A stretch of DNA of 64,000 nt, taken from Biomaibacter acetigenes. GTDB lineage: Bacteria > Bacillota > Thermosediminibacteria > Thermosediminibacterales > Tepidanaerobacteraceae. Made by a program: the position numbers and the translations under genes. The notes beneath the pieces are model-generated. The model was not told the origin of the DNA, did no database searches, and was given only the letters and a program-made list of their open reading frames with translations. The stretch lies in assembly GCF_003691585.1 (NCBI RefSeq), contig NZ_CP033169.1, forward strand, positions 2,294,001-2,358,000, given 5' to 3'. Positions 52,547 through 60,831 of this stretch are shown here, piece after piece. Numbering within the stretch: the stretch's first letter is position 1; each line of letters starts with the position of its first letter.

Positions 52547-54118
52547 TTAACGGGCGGGTTCTATGTTGATTTTCTTGCCCTTTATCTGATTGTTCTTCAT
52601 TATAGACAGCACATCTTGCGCATATTCTTTAGGCACTTCTACAAAAGTAAATTTATCGTATATATCGATGGTCCCGATCAATTTACCGGGCATGCCTGTT
52701 TCCCCGGCAATGGCACCAACAATATCTCCCGGCCTTATCTTTTGACTCCGCCCTATATTTATAAAAAGCCTCACCATTTCCGGGGCACCTTCGATATTTT
52801 CAAACCCTTCTTCCCTACCGTCTTCCTGCTCTTTGACAAGTACCATCTTAAGGAGGGCAGCGGCCAGATCCATAGAAGTGTAATCTTCCTCTATCAATTT
52901 CTCTATCAATTGGGTATATTTCCCCAAACCACCTTCATCTACGACTTCCTTTAGTTTTTCCAGCAATGAATTTGTCCTGGTTTCCTCTACGTCGGACTGG
53001 GAAGGTACATCCTTTCGAACTATTTTAGTCCTGGTGTATTTTTGAATGTCCTTCAACTTATATATATCCCTTCCCACCACTAAACTAAAAGCCTTTCCCG
53101 GCCTTCCGGCCCGGCCTGTCCTCCCTATTCTGTGCACATAATACTCTTCATTTTGAGGTACATCGTAATTAAACACTGCATCCACATCACTTACGTCAAG
53201 ACCTCTAGCAGCCACATCAGTAGCTACAAGTATATCTATGGAGCCACTCCGGAACTTTTCCATGACCCTATCCCTTTGGGATTGGGACATGTCTCCATGA
53301 AGCCCTTCTGCTGAGTAGCCCCTAGCTTGAAGCTGCATCAAAAGTTCATCCACCCGCTTCTTGGTATTGCAAAAAATCAGGGAAAGATTCGGATTGTAAA
53401 AATCTATGAGGCGGGATAAGACTTCCAATTTCGATTTTTCCTTGACCTCTAGATAATACTGTTCAATGTTTGGGACTGTCAGTTCCTTGTGAACCACTTT
53501 GATAAACTTGGGGTTTCTCTGATATTTCTCTGTCAACTCCAAAATTGGCTTGGGCATAGTGGCAGAAAACATCAGGGTTTGACGATCCTGGGGAATATCC
53601 TGCAAAATCTTCTCAATATCTTCTCTGAAGCCCATGTCCAGCATCTCATCGGCCTCATCCAGAACTACCATCTTAACCTGAGACAATTTTAACGTGCGTC
53701 GCCTCATGTGATCCATGACCCGACCAGGAGTCCCGATGATCACCTGAACGCCTTTCTTCAAAGCCTTAATCTGCCTTTCTATGGGCTGCCCCCCATAAAT
53801 AGGCAAGATATCAATCCCTTGCTTGTATTTAGAGAGCTCTTTTAATTCTTCCGCCACCTGAATGGCCAGCTCCCTGGTGGGGGACAGGATAACCGCCTGC
53901 ACCCCTTTATTTCCCGAGTCTATCTTGTCCAGCAGAGGGATCCCAAAGGCTGCCGTTTTACCCGTGCCGGTCTGGGCTTGTCCTATGACATCTTCCCCCT
54001 TAAAAATATGGGGTATGGCTTGAGCCTGGATTGGAGTAGCTTCCTCAAATCCCATTTCGTCAATTGCTTTTTGTATTTCCCTCGATATATCCATCTCTTC
54101 AAATTTAGTTTGTATCAT
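52547..54118 (-). CDS. DEAD-box ATP-dependent RNA helicase
   Basis: 523 residues. Q motif (MGFEEATPIQAQAIP), motif I AQTGTGKTAAFG, Ib TPGRV, II VLDEADEMLDMGF, III SATMP, V ARGLDVSDVDAVFNYD and VI HRIGRTGRAGRPG are all present. The C-terminal ~75 residues (FINIGRSQKIRPGDIVGAIA ... INIEPAR) form the DbpA-type RRM that binds 23S rRNA, as in CshA/DeaD. Probably acts in ribosome assembly and mRNA decay. Convergent with fba; no close partner genes. Confidence 0.93.
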   Translation of the reverse strand: MIQTKFEEMDISREIQKAIDEMGFEEATPIQAQAIPHIFKGEDVIGQAQTGTGKTAAFGIPLLDKIDSGNKGVQAVILSPTRELAIQVAEELKELSKYKQGIDILPIYGGQPIERQIKALKKGVQVIIGTPGRVMDHMRRRTLKLSQVKMVVLDEADEMLDMGFREDIEKILQDIPQDRQTLMFSATMPKPILELTEKYQRNPKFIKVVHKELTVPNIEQYYLEVKEKSKLEVLSRLIDFYNPNLSLIFCNTKKRVDELLMQLQARGYSAEGLHGDMSQSQRDRVMEKFRSGSIDILVATDVAARGLDVSDVDAVFNYDVPQNEEYYVHRIGRTGRAGRPGKAFSLVVGRDIYKLKDIQKYTRTKIVRKDVPSQSDVEETRTNSLLEKLKEVVDEGGLGKYTQLIEKLIEEDYTSMDLAAALLKMVLVKEQEDGREEGFENIEGAPEMVRLFINIGRSQKIRPGDIVGAIAGETGMPGKLIGTIDIYDKFTFVEVPKEYAQDVLSIMKNNQIKGKKINIEPAR

Positions 54119-54266
54119 TTCCTATTCCCTGCCATTCTTTTATATTTTCGCGAAAGCTGCTTCTGTTTTGTTCTATATACAAGCTTCCGGTTTTATATAT
54201 TATAACATATTGAAAGGAAAAAATCTGTTTATGTAGAATTTTATAGTTATATTTTAATTAGAGAAG

Positions 54267-55631
54267 GTGATTAAACTGATTAATCTCGATTTCTTAACCG
54301 TAAACCTACCGGAGGACATTCAGAATCTCGTAATTTTCGGCGATTTTGAAACCGCCCGGAAACTGATTGATTTAAAGCTCAAAAAAAATATAGGCGATAT
54401 GTTGAGGGATAGGTTGCTTTTTGAGAAAGAAAGGCTAAAAAGGCTGGAGGGCGAATACATATACCCTTTCGAAGACGCCTTCAAGCTTGCATCATCACAG
54501 ATAAAGGATTTTACCCGAGAAGAGCTTGAGTCGTTAAAAGACGATGGATATGCCGACTGGGCTTTTGTGAATGGCAAGTTGATGTTTCACAGGAGATTTC
54601 TCGAAAATATTAAAAAGACTCTGCCCGAAATAAAGAACCGGATGGTAAATTCCGATGAAAGCTCCGATAAAGAATTGCATATCCTGGATACTGCCGTTAG
54701 AAGTATCATTGAACAGGGTCAGAAAAGTTACCACATACATGTAAAAACCGGAATAAAGCTGAAAAAAGAAGCCGAAAGGATAGGAGAAACAGCCAGGGTT
54801 TATCTTCCTATCCCGGCAGCCGAAAAAGGCATAAAAAATATAAAGATACTGGCTACATCCCATAAACCCGTATTCATATCCCCGGAATATCATCCGGCCA
54901 GAACCATATATTTTGAGGAAAAACTCAAAGGCGATGATGTTTTCACGGTGGAATATTCCTATGAAAATCATGTTCGATATACAGCACTTGATTATAATGA
55001 AGTTAAAGCTCTTCAGCCCGATTTTTATACCGCTGAACTTGCCCCACACATCGTATTTACGCCCTACCTTAAAAATCTGGCAGCCAATATTGTAGGAAAT
55101 GAAAAAAATCCCCTGAAAAAGGCCAGGATGATTTATGATTATATCACTCAAAACGTAAAATATTCTTTTGTTAGATCGTATTCCACCATACTGAACATTC
55201 CCGAGTACGCAGCCCTGAATCTCAAGGGCGATTGCGGCGTCCAGGCCCTGCTTTTTATCACCCTCTGCAGGATCTGTGGTGTCCCGGCAAAGTGGCAGTC
55301 GGGCCTTTATGTCGACCCGTATTTTATCGGTTGTCACGACTGGGCCCAATTTTATGTGGAGCCTTACGGCTGGCTGTACTGCGATCCGTCCTTCGGCGGC
55401 GGTGCCATAAGAACAGGTTCTGATATGCGGCGGGATTTTTACTTCGGAAACATTGACCCCTTCAGGATGCCCGCCAACTCCGATTTCCAACAGGAATTTA
55501 CGCCGAAAAAGACATTCCTGCGATCCGACCCTTACGACAACCAGGTCGGGGAGATAGAATATCTGGATGGAAATGTTTACTCCAGAGATTTTGAATCGAA
55601 AATGGAAATAATAGACATGCATGAGATATAG
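54267..55631 (+). CDS. Transglutaminase-like (cysteine protease fold) protein
   Basis: 454 residues if read from GTG 54267; the AAGGTG before it leaves no spacing for that GTG, and a CTG at 54276 is placed better, so the start is uncertain. The C-terminal domain (about 285-385) has the transglutaminase triad: Cys in LKGDCGVQALLFITLCRI, His in GCHDWAQFYVEPYGWLY and Asp in YCDPSFGG. The N-terminal 250 residues are helical then beta-rich and not recognised. No signal peptide or membrane helix, so probably cytoplasmic. Such proteins act as peptidases or remain uncharacterised. Single gene with terminator. Confidence 0.82.
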   Translation: MIKLINLDFLTVNLPEDIQNLVIFGDFETARKLIDLKLKKNIGDMLRDRLLFEKERLKRLEGEYIYPFEDAFKLASSQIKDFTREELESLKDDGYADWAFVNGKLMFHRRFLENIKKTLPEIKNRMVNSDESSDKELHILDTAVRSIIEQGQKSYHIHVKTGIKLKKEAERIGETARVYLPIPAAEKGIKNIKILATSHKPVFISPEYHPARTIYFEEKLKGDDVFTVEYSYENHVRYTALDYNEVKALQPDFYTAELAPHIVFTPYLKNLAANIVGNEKNPLKKARMIYDYITQNVKYSFVRSYSTILNIPEYAALNLKGDCGVQALLFITLCRICGVPAKWQSGLYVDPYFIGCHDWAQFYVEPYGWLYCDPSFGGGAIRTGSDMRRDFYFGNIDPFRMPANSDFQQEFTPKKTFLRSDPYDNQVGEIEYLDGNVYSRDFESKMEIIDMHEI

Positions 55632-55663
55632 ACTTGGAGTCGGTTCTTGTATCTTACCTCGTC

Positions 55664-55709
55664 AGGGCCGGTAATTTAGATATAATGAGATTTCCGGCTC
55701 TATATTTTT
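55664..55709 (+). terminator. Terminator of the transglutaminase-like gene
   Basis: AGGGCCGG / CCGGCTCT (one wobble) with a ~22-nt loop and TATATTTTT after it. Confidence 0.6.
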
Positions 55710-55739
55710 CCTGCCGATTCATGTAAATTATCATGCAAA

Positions 55740-55859
55740 TTGCAAAATAAAAAACGCCATAAACAACTTTTTGACCATATAATTCAGGAAGCCAGGTATA
55801 AATATCACGAAAACATTCTTGATCCGGTACCTTTAGTCCGGGAGGATCGGGAAAGATGA
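55740..55859 (+). pseudogene. C-terminal remnant of a VapB-type antitoxin
   Basis: An open frame without a proper start encodes LQNKKRHKQLFDHIIQEARY then KYHENILDPVPLVREDRER and ends with TGA that overlaps the ATG of a PIN-domain start (ATGA). The arrangement, antitoxin tail overlapping a VapC start, is typical. The DNA-binding N-terminus is missing. Weak on sequence alone, supported by the neighbour. Confidence 0.45.
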
Positions 55860-55985
55860 TCGTTACAATTGATGTAAGCGCTGCAGTTGAAGTGGTTATG
55901 GGGCGACCAGATCTACCTGTATATATCAGATGATAGCTACAATCGATGTAAGCTAGCCGTTGAAGTTGTTATTAGGCAGTCAAAA
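55856..55985 (+). pseudogene. Duplicated N-terminal remnants of a PIN-domain (VapC) toxin
   Basis: GGAGGATCGGG then ATG encodes MIVTIDVSAAVEVVMGRPDL then PVYIR and stop: the first strand of a PIN domain with the catalytic Asp. Directly after it, 55937-55985 repeats the same start in broken form (TIDVS, stop codon, AVEVVIRQ), so the toxin 5' end was duplicated and the body deleted. Adjacent to an intact ParE/Phd pair. Confidence 0.6.
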
Positions 55986-55998
55986 CAGCTTTCTTTTT

Positions 55999-56316
55999 CT
56001 ACAACAGATTCTCGTATTGTGATGCTCCGTAGAGAATACGCATAATTACCACTTGTTTTTCTTGTTCATCAACCAAATAGAATACAATATAATTATTTAA
56101 TATGAGTTTACGGTAACCTTTACTTTTAAGAATATCATCACCTACATAGCTGCCTGAATAAGGGAAACTTTTAAGTCGCGTAATCCGCTCTTCTATTTTA
56201 TCGATCAAATTATTTGCAGCCTGTTCTGCCAATAGGTTACCTGCAATATATTGATATATCTGCTCCAAATCGTTGTAAGCTACAGGCGTAAACTTTAATT
56301 TGTAGTTATTTGACAT
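55999..56316 (-). CDS. RelE/ParE-family toxin
   Basis: 105 residues. KLKFTPVAYNDLEQIYQYIA, then LIDKIEERITRLKSFPYSGS, YVGDDILKSKGYRKLILNNY and IVFYLVDEQEKQVVIMRILY is the ParE/RelE plasmid-stabilisation fold. The RelE-type mRNA cleavage or gyrase-poison role cannot be separated from sequence. Its start overlaps the antitoxin stop by 11 nt, so the pair is one operon. Confidence 0.9.
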   Translation of the reverse strand: MSNNYKLKFTPVAYNDLEQIYQYIAGNLLAEQAANNLIDKIEERITRLKSFPYSGSYVGDDILKSKGYRKLILNNYIVFYLVDEQEKQVVIMRILYGASQYENLL

Positions 56317-56569
56317 ATTTGTCTCTCAGTCTTTTAAAGACTTGTTCTCCATTTAAAAGAGGAACACCGTTTGTAACTTGCATTTCCGCTTCATTTAACT
56401 TCTTATAAACATCAGCAAGTGCAAAATGTTTTTCATATGTTTCAATGCTCATAATCACTAAATCTCCATACCCATTTTTAGTAATGAAAATAGGTTCTTG
56501 TTTTTGATGGCATATTTCCGAAATTTCATTTGTATTTCTTAAATCCGTTATAGGTCTAATTTGTGGCAT
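56306..56569 (-). CDS. Phd/YefM-family antitoxin
   Basis: 87 residues. IRPITDLRNTNEISEICHQK, then EPIFITKNGYGDLVIMSIET YEKH, is the Phd/YefM N-terminal fold, and the helical tail AEMQVTNGVPLLNGEQVFKR is the toxin-binding region. It represses its own promoter; an inverted repeat ATGAC / GTCAT (about 56592-56622) lies just upstream. Encoded before the toxin on the minus strand. Confidence 0.9.
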   Translation of the reverse strand: MPQIRPITDLRNTNEISEICHQKQEPIFITKNGYGDLVIMSIETYEKHFALADVYKKLNEAEMQVTNGVPLLNGEQVFKRLRDKYVK

Positions 56570-56704
56570 TAAATCAACTCCTTCAGGATTACTATGACAT
56601 TATTATAATATAATTCCGTCATAATTACAACATAATTATTTCTCAACCCTACATGCATTCCGTGGCTGGGTTTTTTCGGTTTTTAATGCTTTGTTCCGGT
56701 CTGA

Positions 56705-56765
56705 TGTAAAAACTAAGTCTTCTCCGGGAGATAGCTAAAATTAGCGATAAGCTATGCCGTCGCCG
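56705..56765. repeat. 61-nt structured dispersed repeat, copy B
   Basis: Shares 19 identical starting nt with 10205-10223, then CC-GGGAGAT, a variable hairpin ATAGCT / AGCTAT, and the GTCGCCG end. Lies in the tRNA - antitoxin gap (56570-56825), about 27 nt before the tRNA terminator. On the minus strand it would be the start of the antitoxin leader. Confidence 0.55.
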
Positions 56766-56791
56766 TTTTTTAGTGAAAACCTTCCGAGTAT

Positions 56792-56818
56792 AAAAAAAAA
56801 CCGTTATAAAACGGTTTT
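56792..56818 (-). terminator. Terminator of the tRNA-Gln/tRNA-Glu unit
   Basis: AACCGT / ACGGTT stem (56799-56816) followed on the minus strand by TTTTTTTTT. Confidence 0.85.
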
Positions 56819-56825
56819 ATTTCTT

Positions 56826-56901
56826 TGGTAGCCATAGGGGGATTCGAACCCCCGTTACCGCCGTGAGAGGGCGGCGTCCTGAACCCCTAGACGATATGGC
56901 C
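56826..56901 (-). tRNA. tRNA-Glu (CUC)
   Basis: 76 nt including encoded CCA. The anticodon stem CCGCC / GGCGG encloses CTCTCAC with anticodon CTC, T arm GGGGGTTCGAATCCCCC is canonical, and the acceptor stem GGCCATA / TATGGCT has a G1-U72 wobble. Reads GAG glutamate codons. Transcribed with tRNA-Gln 9 nt upstream. Confidence 0.93.
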
Positions 56902-56910
56902 GTATAAAAA

Positions 56911-56984
56911 TGGCTGCGGGACTAGGATTCGAACCTAGACAACATGATCCAGAGTCATGCGTGCTACCGTTACACAATCCCGCA
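56911..56984 (-). tRNA. tRNA-Gln (CUG)
   Basis: 74 nt including CCA. Acceptor stem TGCGGGA / TCCCGCA with the U1-A72 pair typical of tRNA-Gln, anticodon stem CATGA / TCATG around CTCTGGA (anticodon CTG), and T arm CTAGGTTCGAATCCTAG. Reads CAG. Confidence 0.93.
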
Positions 56985-57044
56985 ACTCTTTTTTGTTTCA
57001 TGCAAAGAATATATTAGCATATTTTTTTTGGGAAGTCAAGATTT

Positions 57045-57260
57045 TTAGTGGCATCCGCTGCAGGTGCTGCAGCTGCCGCCGCTGCAACTCCCGGTGCCGG
57101 AGGAAGTCGATCCGCCCCTGCTTATATACATAAACCCCGTAAAACGTTGGCTGGCTCTTCCGCCGCACTCGGGACAGCGGACTTTGTCTTTATCTTTGAT
57201 AGAAACAAACTCGCTGAACTGAAGACCACAACTGTCGCATTTAAAATCAAAGGTCGGCAT
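57045..57260 (-). CDS. FmdB-family zinc ribbon protein
   Basis: About 71 residues from ATG 57260 (GGAAGGGAT upstream). MPTFDFKCDSCGLQFSEFVS then VRCPECGGRASQRFTG gives the two CxxC knuckles of the FmdB zinc ribbon. The tail is rich in Ser, Gly and Cys (GSCSGGSCSTCSGCH) and could add metal binding. Role unknown; FmdB was named as a putative regulator. Confidence 0.85.
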   Translation of the reverse strand: MPTFDFKCDSCGLQFSEFVSIKDKDKVRCPECGGRASQRFTGFMYISRGGSTSSGTGSCSGGSCSTCSGCH

Positions 57261-57423
57261 ATAAATCCCTTCCTGAAAATTATTGATATTTATATATAGA
57301 ATCAATGCTCCAGCGGGTTTTACCCCCTCTGAAGCAATTTTAGTATAGAGATCTCTCCGCCACCTGTTCCACTCTTAAAGAAGCGGTGTAGATCAGCTTT
57401 TATAAAAAGACGATGGTTACAAT

Positions 57424-57891
57424 CTACCTCATATTGTATTCTTTAAATGCTTTTTCCATCTCGCGCTCGGCATCTTTCCGCTTTATGTCTTCCCGGCGGT
57501 CGTAAAGGGTTTTTCCTTTTGCCACAGCCAGTTCCACCTTCACAAGACCCCGCTCGTTAAGGTAGACCCTCAGCGGAATCAAAGTTACACCTTTTTCCTT
57601 CACAAGGCCGAAGAGGCGGTTTATTTCCCGCCGGTGCATGAGGAGCTTTCTGGTGCGCAAAGGGTCTTTATTGAAGATATTGCCCTTTTCGTAAGGGCTG
57701 ATGTGCATGTTGTAAAGAAGCAGCTCTCCCTTTTCCACCCCGGCGTAGCTATCCTTCAGGTTGCCCTTCCCCGCCCTCAGAGATTTTACTTCGGTCCCGG
57801 AAAGAGCAATACCCGCCTCGTAAGTTTCCAATATATGATAATCATGCCGGGCTTTCCTATTTGTCACCAGATCCCTGGACTTTTTCTCCAC
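57424..57891 (-). CDS. smpB: SsrA-binding protein SmpB
   Basis: About 155 residues from GTG 57891, placed 6 nt after GGAGGT; the ATG at 57897 abuts that ribosome site. [50 protein letters not shown] and the basic tail [20 protein letters not shown] are diagnostic. Binds tmRNA and brings it to stalled ribosomes for trans-translation. RNase R, its usual partner, lies 2.9 kb upstream; no tmRNA gene was seen in the window. Confidence 0.93.
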   Translation of the reverse strand: MEKKSRDLVTNRKARHDYHILETYEAGIALSGTEVKSLRAGKGNLKDSYAGVEKGELLLYNMHISPYEKGNIFNKDPLRTRKLLMHRREINRLFGLVKEKGVTLIPLRVYLNERGLVKVELAVAKGKTLYDRREDIKRKDAEREMEKAFKEYNMR

Positions 57892-58022
57892 TGCCATACC
57901 TCCGCTTATATTGACTGTCAAAAAATCTTTCATTCTTCCGCCATCGCCATTAAAGCAGCATAGGGCTGTTCACCAGTTGCCGAATATGTGCGATGGGTTC
58001 TTGTTTAAAAGATTTCCCATTA

Positions 58023-58051
58023 ATTATATCATAGATTTTATGCCGCCGCAA
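58023..58051 (-). promoter_or_regulatory. Possible sigma-A promoter upstream of smpB
   Basis: Minus strand: TTGCGG (58051-58046), 17-nt spacer, TATAAT (58028-58023), about 130 nt before the smpB start. Confidence 0.55.
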
Positions 58052-58103
58052 AAGATTTACAACATCTGCTCGCATATACGCAACTTCTGCTACAGCCGCC
58101 TTT

Positions 58104-60413
58104 TCATTTGAATCTATTAAATCCTAGTTTGAAAGCCGTATCCGAAAGCTCCTGATACCGGGGATATTTTTTTGTGAAATCTTTATAAGCTATTTCAAAT
58201 GCCGCTTCGGCGTCTCTCGAGGGTGGTACAATCAGATATGCCAGCATTTTTTTGAAATCGGCCATTACATCCGGTGAATATTTTTTAGACCGGGCTTTAG
58301 TTAGAACATCAAAGAACCGCTGCCCATCGAATACGATTTCATCTGCAAGGGCGTAAGCCTGTTCAAAATCCCCTTTCATGCAAGCGGCTGTTATGGGGGA
58401 GTAGTCCATCAGTTTTTCTTTGCTCATTTCAAAGACCTTCCTGTAACTGTCGATACTGCCGTCATAATCCCCTGCTTGCAGATAGATTCCGGCCAGTATA
58501 TGATATCCCGCCGGATCCAGTTCTCCCCTTTCCATCAAAGCTTCGAAAAGACCTTCAGCTCCTTTTACATTGCCCTGCTGGAAAAGCAGTTCCGCCGAGA
58601 GCCTTTTATACCTTAAATCATCTCTTTTCCTCAACATTTTCAGGAATTCAGCGGCTTTTCCGGTATCTTTCACTCCCGGAGCCCAGAGGTAAAGCCTCGC
58701 CATTTTCTCCAGGGTTTCTTTATTATCGGGACGCTTTGCGATCTCCTGCTCGTATCTTTCGGCAGCGTGAAGAAACAGCCCTTTCATAACAAAGGTATCT
58801 CCTTCGTCCATATTTTTGCAAAAAACATATGGACCTGCCGGCGAGCCTTCATTGGAACTTTTTGATAATATCCGATCCCATGTCGAAAATCCCATGCTAT
58901 CTGAAAGCAAATTGCCATCGCCATTGTAAGCTTTTATATATATAAAGCTTCCCGCACCGGGATACAGGGGGCCCAATATGTTATACGGCTTTATATCTTC
59001 AAAAGGTGATGGATTGGGCTTTAATGCCAGGAGCTCCTCCTGCGGAATCTGCCAGTAGATTTTAAGGGCCTTTTCCTTTACTTCCACTTCATTTACAGAA
59101 GATACGAATATTTTTTCCGGCTTCTTTTCCGGAGGGATGAGGAATATATCGTATCTCTTCGCCCCCGGAACCGCATCCCAGAAAAGGCTTACCTGGTTTC
59201 CCCTGCCGGCATCGTTCACTTCGGCGCCTGCATTGATCACGGGAACAATGGACAGTTCATAAAAGGAGTTTTCCGCGGACTTGCTCTTTTTAACCGAAAG
59301 GCTTGAATCCCGGGCTTTTTCTACCGGGAGTCCGATGCCGAAAACCGGGTTTTTCGGTGTATGGGGAAAATAAAAGTTACCGCCTATATCACTGTAACAG
59401 GATTCAACGGTGGGATACCGTCCGGAAAAATTTATATCATCTCCCGGGTCTGCTATGAGTATCTTCTGGCCTACCACAGGCCTGCCGTCTTCGGTAATGC
59501 GGCCAAAAACGCCTTCGCCGCCGTGCTGATTGGAAGGAGTCTTTATTCTCATAACCTGTGCTATTTTTTCGTCCAATCCCTTCTCAAGATTTTCCTGCGA
59601 GAGCTCCGCCCTTACAATCTTCATGAATTTTTGTTCCTTCAACCATGAAAACTGTGCGGGAATAAAACTCTTTGCCTTTTCATAGCAGGCCATGGCTTCA
59701 TCCGTTAGTCCCTCGGCTAAAAATGCATCTCCTTTTAGATCATACAGCTCCGCCATCATTCCCTGTCCCGGCTGCCTGGATTTATTTGCATATTCGTCGA
59801 CCATTTTCCGGACATCATCGTACTTTCCCCTATCAAGCAGGATCCTTAACCATATGGTAAGAGGCCATGATGCTTCTGGATTGTCGAAGTCAATGCCTTC
59901 CAGAATTCTGGCCGCACGATCGGAATCCCCCAGTTCATAGAAGCATTTTGCCTCAAGCCATGGTATATAACGCTCGATCCAGCCTTTTTTGCCACCTTCG
60001 GATAGGTCTTTTGAAAGTTGATTTAAAGTATCCAGCGCGCTCTGAATATTTTCGGAGGAATCCGGCTCCATCACCGCACGGCTATCCAGAAATGATGCCA
60101 TTCCTGGTTTTTGTATTTTATCCGTGATGCCGGAAAAACGGAAAACCATGCGTCCTGGATAGGAATCCTTTTGGATCAAGAGTCCAGCTCTGTAAAACCG
60201 CTCCTCAAAAATCCTCGGACTTTGCGGAAAAAATGCTTCCAGCCTGTCATAATAGGTCATGGCCTGGGACATATCGCCATTTTTTATGTAATATCCTGCC
60301 ATATCCATTATAAGGTCGTCACCTGAATAAAAAGCAACAAGGGGAAAAATAATGGAAAGCACAGTTATTAACATAAGAAAAAATAGAAATTTTATTTTTT
60401 TCGTCATATTCAT
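58104..60413 (-). CDS. Large TPR-repeat protein with N-terminal membrane anchor
   Basis: 769 residues. A single hydrophobic segment near the N-terminus (IKFLFFLMLITVLSIIFPLV) is a signal anchor. The tetratricopeptide-like repeats lie at about 35-80 (AGYYIKNGDMSQAMTYYDRL), 150-270 (ARILEGIDF, AYDLKGDAFLAEGLTDEAM CYEKA) and 540-690 (AAERYEQEIAKRPDNKETL, LAGIYLQAGDYDGSIDSYRK). The middle (about 290-520) is beta-rich, with fibronectin-like or carboxypeptidase-regulatory-like stretches (VVGQKILIADPGDDINFSG, VSLFWDAVPGAKRYDIFLIP). Extracytoplasmic scaffold; partner unknown. Downstream neighbour smpB is separate. Confidence 0.75.
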   Translation of the reverse strand: MNMTKKIKFLFFLMLITVLSIIFPLVAFYSGDDLIMDMAGYYIKNGDMSQAMTYYDRLEAFFPQSPRIFEERFYRAGLLIQKDSYPGRMVFRFSGITDKIQKPGMASFLDSRAVMEPDSSENIQSALDTLNQLSKDLSEGGKKGWIERYIPWLEAKCFYELGDSDRAARILEGIDFDNPEASWPLTIWLRILLDRGKYDDVRKMVDEYANKSRQPGQGMMAELYDLKGDAFLAEGLTDEAMACYEKAKSFIPAQFSWLKEQKFMKIVRAELSQENLEKGLDEKIAQVMRIKTPSNQHGGEGVFGRITEDGRPVVGQKILIADPGDDINFSGRYPTVESCYSDIGGNFYFPHTPKNPVFGIGLPVEKARDSSLSVKKSKSAENSFYELSIVPVINAGAEVNDAGRGNQVSLFWDAVPGAKRYDIFLIPPEKKPEKIFVSSVNEVEVKEKALKIYWQIPQEELLALKPNPSPFEDIKPYNILGPLYPGAGSFIYIKAYNGDGNLLSDSMGFSTWDRILSKSSNEGSPAGPYVFCKNMDEGDTFVMKGLFLHAAERYEQEIAKRPDNKETLEKMARLYLWAPGVKDTGKAAEFLKMLRKRDDLRYKRLSAELLFQQGNVKGAEGLFEALMERGELDPAGYHILAGIYLQAGDYDGSIDSYRKVFEMSKEKLMDYSPITAACMKGDFEQAYALADEIVFDGQRFFDVLTKARSKKYSPDVMADFKKMLAYLIVPPSRDAEAAFEIAYKDFTKKYPRYQELSDTAFKLGFNRFK

Positions 60414-60528
60414 CCTCTTCGTTTCATTTTTATTCCATTAAATCATGTTGCGCTAATGTACAGGCGTTTGCAGAATAAACCCGCATTTTTAAAAAAGCAA
60501 ATCCGGGTTTACTTTTGCTTTCTGGTTC

Positions 60529-60744
60529 TTACTTTTTTTCCATGGCTTTGATAACGGCTTTCATAAATGCAGGCAAATCCGATGGTCGTCTGGAAGTGAT
60601 CAGATTACCATCCACAACGACTTCCATGTCCAGATATTTCCCTCCGGCATTTTCTACGTCATCCTTTATGGCGATAACACGCGTAAGGTTCTTCCCTTTT
60701 AAAACTCCGGCAGATGCCAGCACCCATGGCCCATGGCATATGGA
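60529..60744 (-). pseudogene. C-terminal remnant of a DJ-1/PfpI-family protein
   Basis: The frame begins abruptly at SICHGPWVLASAGVLKGKNL, the nucleophile-elbow region (Cys in ICHG) of PfpI/YhbO-type proteins, and continues VVVDGNLITSRRPSDLPAFM to the stop. Roughly the first 110 residues are missing, upstream codons are unrelated and there is no start. Deletion remnant. Confidence 0.75.
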
Positions 60745-60831
60745 CCATAATAAAATGTGATATCATACCTTCATAAACCAGAAATAACAGAGGCAAAAAA
60801 TTGCCTGTGACATCTGACAAAAGTGAATAAT

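Noticed and set aside
54534-55622. Minus-strand reading frame of 362 codons
   Set aside because: Antisense shadow of the transglutaminase-like gene; hydrophobic, low-complexity translation and no ribosome site.
57955-58087. Short minus-strand frame containing AYMRADVVNLLRRHKIYDII
   Set aside because: Overlaps the presumed smpB promoter and has no clear start; no family recognised.
56985-58103. tmRNA gene near smpB
   Set aside because: No tRNA-Ala-like ends or tag reading frame seen in the flanks.
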